9,056 nt of DNA, from positions 1 through 9,056 of the forward strand of contig CAYVZZ010000096.1 of the NCBI GenBank assembly GCA_964456185.1. The letters are read 5' to 3'. Position 1 is the first letter of the stretch. Each line of letters begins with the position of its first letter. This document shows, piece by piece, positions 5,018 through 9,056 of this stretch. The translations under genes were made by a program, and so were the position numbers. The stretch comes from CAYVZZ01 sp964456185. Lineage in GTDB: Bacteria > Pseudomonadota > Gammaproteobacteria > Pseudomonadales > Alcanivoracaceae. The notes under the pieces are model-generated. The model worked only from the letters and a program-made list of their open reading frames with translations. It made no database searches and had not been told where the DNA came from.

Positions 5018-8000
5018 ATGAAACGACTTCGCGCTTTTTTCCTCCACCCGATAACGCTCGCCGTACTGGCCGTTATCATCGTGGCTTGCCTATTTTTGCT
5101 GGGTTCCAACACGCTTAAAGTCATCGCGCTTTTCCTGGGCTTTCTGCTCGCCATCGTCTTTATTGTGCTAATCACGCTATGGGTTAATAAACGACTACAA
5201 ACGCGAAAATCGGCCAAAGAATTCACCAAAGCGCTATTTGGATTTGGCGAGAAAAAAGCAGAAGACGGCGACATTAAAGTGCTACGCGAGCGCATGCGTC
5301 ATGCCGTGAAGTCCATCAAGACATCACGTTTGGGGCAAGCCAAAGGCACAGAAGCCTTATACGAGTTGCCTTGGTACATGATTATCGGCAACCCGGCGGC
5401 TGGCAAAAGCACCGCCATTGCCAACTCTGGCCTGCATTTCCCCTTTGCCGAAGAACACGGCACCATCATTCAAGGCATCGGCGGCACGCGTAATTGCGAT
5501 TGGTACTTCACCTCCGAAGGCATCATTCTCGATACGGCGGGTCGCTACTCGGTACATGAAGAAAACCGCGACGAATGGAAAGGCTTCCTCAAACTGCTGC
5601 GCCGCCATCGCCCACGTGCGCCGATTAACGGCATCATTATTGCCGCCAGCATTGCCGAGCTCACCAGCAACCGCCCCGAGTTCGCCATTGATTTGGCCAA
5701 GAAATTGCGCAACCGCGTGCAAGAGCTCACCGAAGAGCTGGAAGTCGTTGCGCCGGTTTACATCATCTTTACCAAGGCCGATCTGATCGCCGGTTTCAAC
5801 GGCTTTTTCGACTCGCTAGAAGACGAAGAGCGCAAGCGCGTTTGGGGGGCAACGCTGCCCTTCCGCACAGATGGCGACGTCGACATCATCACCGAGTTCG
5901 ACAACCATTTCGACGAGCTAAGCGCCGGCCTGAAAGAAATGAGCCTGGCCAATATGGCCATGCAACAAAGTCAGGAAGTGGCACCGGGCACACTAACCCT
6001 GCCACTGGAATTTGCCAGCATCAAAACCGTGCTGCGCACCTTTGTGTCGACCCTGTTTGAAGACAATCCTTATCAGCACCGCCCCGTTTTCCGCGGCTTT
6101 TATTTCACCAGTGCCTTGCAGGAAGAAGCGGCGGTACACACCGCATCGGATCAAATCACCAAGCGCTTTCACCTTAGCCAACCGACGGCATCGGAAGGCA
6201 CGCATCAACCCAGTGGCAATAGCCAAAGCTTCTTCTTACTGAAGCTGTTTCGTCGTGTTATTTTTGCCGACAAAGGCTTGGTGCGCCAATATTCCAGCAA
6301 AGGGCGCAAGCGCAGTCGTTATGCCATGCTGCTGGCCTCGGCGATTGGTCTGAGCTTAATCATGGGGGGCTGGGCCTGGTCTTACACCAACAACCGCCAG
6401 CTGGTCGCCGATGTGCAGCAAGACTTGCAGCAAGCCATTGCCGTGCAAAACGGCCGTGTTGATTTGGCGCCGCGTCTGAAAGCGCTGCTGATTCTCCAGA
6501 ACCGTATTCAGCAATTGCAGGCTTATGGAAAAGATCACCCGGTGCTGACAACCTTGGGTTTGTATCAGGGCAATGATTTGGCAACGCGCTTACGTCAGGA
6601 ATATTTCCAGGGCATGCAGCAAATCATGCTGTCACCTGTTGTGGCTAATCTGCAGGGCTATCTCGATAAGGTAGTGGCCAATCAAGACAAGCTCCACATT
6701 GTTAAAGGTGATGACGAGCAAGCAGACGACACCAGCAGCACGCAACGTTATCAAACGCCTTCACCAACCAACACGCAATCGGCCTACAATGCCTTGCGTG
6801 CTTATCTGATGTTAAGCCAGCCCAAACGGGTGGAACCGGTGCAGCTGTCTGGCCAACTTACTCGTTTCTGGCGCAACTGGCTTAATGCAAACCGTGGCAT
6901 GATGGATCGCGACCAGCTCATCAGCAGCGCCCAGCAATTGATGACTTTCTATGTGGCGCAATATCAGCAACCGGCCTGGCCGACCATTCAGCCGCGCGTC
7001 ACACTGGTTGAAAATACGCGCAGTGCATTGCGTCATGTCATGCGAGGCATGTCGGCGGTTGACCGTGTTTACACTGAGATTAAAGCGCGCGCCGCCACCC
7101 GCTACCCGGCACTCACGGTGGCTTCCATCCTGCATAAGAAAGCCAACGCCTTATTGCAAGGCAGCTACACCGTTCCAGGGCCTTTCACAGAAGAAGCCTG
7201 GAGCGGCTATATTAAAGATGCATTTAAAAACGCCGCGTATAACGAGCTCAGCGTCACCGACTGGGTACTGGAATCGAATCGTAAGGCTGACCTGACGCTG
7301 CTAGGCAGCCCCAAGCAAATACAGCAGCAGCTCACCGACAAGTACAACCACGAATATGTTCAGCACTGGCAGAAGTTCTTGAGCGGCGTTAGCGTCAAAC
7401 GCTTCGCCAGTCTCGATGCGGCTATCAGTGGCATGAATCGTCTGGGCGATAGCGCCAACTCGCCATTGCGCAAGTTACTCACACGTGTTTACCACGAAAC
7501 CTCTTGGGACAACCCGGTTTCCGTGGCCAGCAACTTAAAATCGCCCGACAGTGGCCTAATGGCATGGTTTAAGCAACGTTTCATTCAACGAGTTGATGCC
7601 GCTGAAAAGGTCAACGAAGGCTTCGAACATGCCGATACGGGCGGGGGGCCAACACTCGGCCCTATTGGCGCGTCATTCACCGGCATTGGCCAGCTAATGC
7701 AAGACGGCAAGAACAAATCTTCGCTGTTTGATAGCTACATGGCAATGCTGGGTAAATTGCGTGCTGGCCTGAACAGCATCACGACAGCGGGCAGCGCCAA
7801 CAAAGGTGCCCGTAATCTAATGGCGGCCACGCTGGCTGGCAATCAATCACAACTGACTGCGGGGCTTCACCTAGTCGACCAACAGCTACTCAATGGCATT
7901 GATCCGCTACAGCGCAAAACCTTGCGCCCTCTGTTACTGCGCCCCTTAATTCAAACCTTTCGGGCACTCATCAAGCCAACCGAAACAAGCTTAAACAGAG

Positions 8001-8755
8001 CATGGGTTGCTCAGGTGCTTAAACCGTTCCAGAACAACCTTGCGGATAAATATCCGTTTAACCCGCGTGCCAATGTGCAGGCCACCGCCGCCGAGATATC
8101 GCAAATCTTCGGTCCGGGTGGCGCCATTGCCCGCTTTGTTAAGAAAGATTTGGGTCCCTTGGTGAATCAGCTTGGCAACACGCTCACCGCCAAACAATGG
8201 GCCGGCATGGGCATTACCCTGTCGCCAGCCATTATGGCCAACTATGGCCTGTGGACATCACCACCCAACATGGCTGCCAACAGCACGGGGGATAACCGCC
8301 AGCTATTCAAAATCTTGCCGATGCCGGCCACACAAGGCATTAGCGGCTACAGCATCAACATCGATGGGCAAAAGCTGCTCTATCGCAACACACCGCCTGA
8401 GTGGAAACCGTTTGTTTGGGGTATTCCCCACAAAACTCATATTGTTGAGCTGAAAGCCACTGGGCTGTCTGGTCAAACCGTGACGATTGAAAAATTCACG
8501 GGTAATAAAGCGCTACCTTCTTGGTTTGCATCGGCTGATTCGTCGTTAAACAAAGATACGGGAGTTTACACCCTCGCCTGGTCCAAGGGACCAATGGCGG
8601 TTAGCGTCAAGATGAAACTGATCAAGAGCGGCAATCTCAACGCCAAGGGCATTCCGCAAAAAGGGCTACGCGGCACCCAATTACCACAATTTGTGGCCGG
8701 CGGCATGCCCGGCATTGCCACCACCCAGCCCCAACAAGGCAAGGACAACTCATGA
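5018..8755 (+). CDS. tssM: Type VI secretion membrane complex protein TssM (IcmF family)
   Basis: TssM spans the inner membrane and, with TssL and the lipoprotein TssJ, forms the trans-envelope complex of the T6SS. The 1245-residue length is normal. Two N-terminal membrane segments (about 12-30 and 33-55) precede a cytoplasmic NTPase-like domain. That domain has Walker A GNPAAGKS (124-131), a Walker B-type ILDTAGRY (170-177) and a TKAD guanine-specificity-like motif (252-255); all are intact, so nucleotide binding is plausible. A third membrane segment (about 437-456) leads into a periplasmic region of roughly 790 residues containing the IcmF-related and C-terminal TssM domains. The end includes the conserved SWFASADSSL-type beta region (residues about 1168-1177). 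The start at 5018 gives a basic MKRLR before the first membrane segment, although no strong ribosome site is seen. It begins 24 bp after the preceding gene and overlaps tagF by four bases, so it belongs to the same operon. Confidence 0.97.
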   Translation: MKRLRAFFLHPITLAVLAVIIVACLFLLGSNTLKVIALFLGFLLAIVFIVLITLWVNKRLQTRKSAKEFTKALFGFGEKKAEDGDIKVLRERMRHAVKSIKTSRLGQAKGTEALYELPWYMIIGNPAAGKSTAIANSGLHFPFAEEHGTIIQGIGGTRNCDWYFTSEGIILDTAGRYSVHEENRDEWKGFLKLLRRHRPRAPINGIIIAASIAELTSNRPEFAIDLAKKLRNRVQELTEELEVVAPVYIIFTKADLIAGFNGFFDSLEDEERKRVWGATLPFRTDGDVDIITEFDNHFDELSAGLKEMSLANMAMQQSQEVAPGTLTLPLEFASIKTVLRTFVSTLFEDNPYQHRPVFRGFYFTSALQEEAAVHTASDQITKRFHLSQPTASEGTHQPSGNSQSFFLLKLFRRVIFADKGLVRQYSSKGRKRSRYAMLLASAIGLSLIMGGWAWSYTNNRQLVADVQQDLQQAIAVQNGRVDLAPRLKALLILQNRIQQLQAYGKDHPVLTTLGLYQGNDLATRLRQEYFQGMQQIMLSPVVANLQGYLDKVVANQDKLHIVKGDDEQADDTSSTQRYQTPSPTNTQSAYNALRAYLMLSQPKRVEPVQLSGQLTRFWRNWLNANRGMMDRDQLISSAQQLMTFYVAQYQQPAWPTIQPRVTLVENTRSALRHVMRGMSAVDRVYTEIKARAATRYPALTVASILHKKANALLQGSYTVPGPFTEEAWSGYIKDAFKNAAYNELSVTDWVLESNRKADLTLLGSPKQIQQQLTDKYNHEYVQHWQKFLSGVSVKRFASLDAAISGMNRLGDSANSPLRKLLTRVYHETSWDNPVSVASNLKSPDSGLMAWFKQRFIQRVDAAEKVNEGFEHADTGGGPTLGPIGASFTGIGQLMQDGKNKSSLFDSYMAMLGKLRAGLNSITTAGSANKGARNLMAATLAGNQSQLTAGLHLVDQQLLNGIDPLQRKTLRPLLLRPLIQTFRALIKPTETSLNRAWVAQVLKPFQNNLADKYPFNPRANVQATAAEISQIFGPGGAIARFVKKDLGPLVNQLGNTLTAKQWAGMGITLSPAIMANYGLWTSPPNMAANSTGDNRQLFKILPMPATQGISGYSINIDGQKLLYRNTPPEWKPFVWGIPHKTHIVELKATGLSGQTVTIEKFTGNKALPSWFASADSSLNKDTGVYTLAWSKGPMAVSVKMKLIKSGNLNAKGIPQKGLRGTQLPQFVAGGMPGIATTQPQQGKDNS

Positions 8756-9056
8756 AGAACGCTACCGCACTGCGCGCCAGTTATTTTGGCAAGTTGCCGG
8801 GACGCGGCGACTTCTTGAAAAGCGCCGACAACAATCACCAGCTCATCGCCAGCCTTGATCAATGGGCTGGCAAAGCGCTTGAGCTGTTGTCGCACAGCAT
8901 GACCTGGAAGCAAGATTACGACAAAGGTCGGGCGATTCACTATGCCGTTATGGGCTCACGGCATCGCCAAGTGGTTGCCGGTCATGTACTGCCCAGCACC
9001 GATGCCTCAGGCAGACGCTTTCCGTTTCTCACTGCCGTCACCTTGGATATTGGTGA
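8752..9056 (+). CDS. tagF: TagF/ImpM domain protein, 5' part only (cut by window edge)
   Basis: TagF is a T6SS-associated cytoplasmic protein that represses T6SS activity post-translationally in Pseudomonas and related systems, in the pathway that also involves PpkA/PppA and Fha in some strains. The visible 101 residues begin with MKNATALRASYFGKLPGRGDFLK, containing the YFGKLPxRGDF motif (about 11-21) that opens the family. LDQWAGKALE (35-44) and a GRRFPFLTAVTL segment (87-98) follow, as expected for ImpM domains. The frame stays open to the right edge, so the C terminus, including any fused phosphatase domain, is not visible. The start ATG overlaps the tssM stop as ATGA, with AAGGA (8741-8745) 6 nt upstream, which indicates translational coupling. 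Confidence 0.93.
   Translation, partial: MKNATALRASYFGKLPGRGDFLKSADNNHQLIASLDQWAGKALELLSHSMTWKQDYDKGRAIHYAVMGSRHRQVVAGHVLPSTDASGRRFPFLTAVTLDIG

Overview
The window is part of a chromosomal type VI secretion system (T6SS) cluster from a Gram-negative bacterium, most likely a gammaproteobacterium. Protein-family content, moderate GC with an AT-rich flank, and a gene set recalling the Acinetobacter-type T6SS locus (M15 peptidase TagX, stand-alone PAAR, TssM, TagF, short TssA) support this. I cannot name the species.

Layout from left to right. Positions 1-382 hold no convincing gene; this is an AT-rich leader with short repeats. A short TssA1-class tssA follows (383-1423, +). Facing it, with only 6 bp between the stop codons, is an unrecognised 253-residue single-pass membrane protein with four cysteines near its C terminus (1430-2191, -). 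A 164-bp divergent intergenic region (2192-2355) with a consensus-like -10 box and three short palindromes separates it from a rightward five-gene run. That run is a membrane-anchored M15 peptidase resembling TagX (2356-3255), a small stand-alone PAAR protein (3269-3538), a two-TM protein whose cytoplasmic part looks like a degenerate beta-ketoacyl-synthase/thiolase fold (3575-4993), tssM/icmF (5018-8755), and the start of tagF/impM (8752-9056, cut by the window edge). Gaps in this run are 13, 36 and 24 bp and then a 4-nt overlap, so it reads as one operon.

How the parts fit: TssM anchors the trans-envelope complex, with an intact P-loop domain in the cytoplasm and a large periplasmic part. 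The TagX-like peptidase is placed to open peptidoglycan so that the complex can cross the wall. TssA helps assemble baseplate and sheath. PAAR caps the VgrG spike. TagF is a post-translational repressor in other T6SSs. The other core genes (tssB, tssC, hcp, vgrG, tssE, tssF, tssG, tssK, tssL, tssJ, clpV) are not in the window and presumably lie outside it.

The least explained parts are the membrane-tethered KAS-like pseudoenzyme between paar and tssM and the leftward cysteine-containing protein inside the cluster. I found no RNA gene, CRISPR array, insertion sequence or clear intrinsic terminator.
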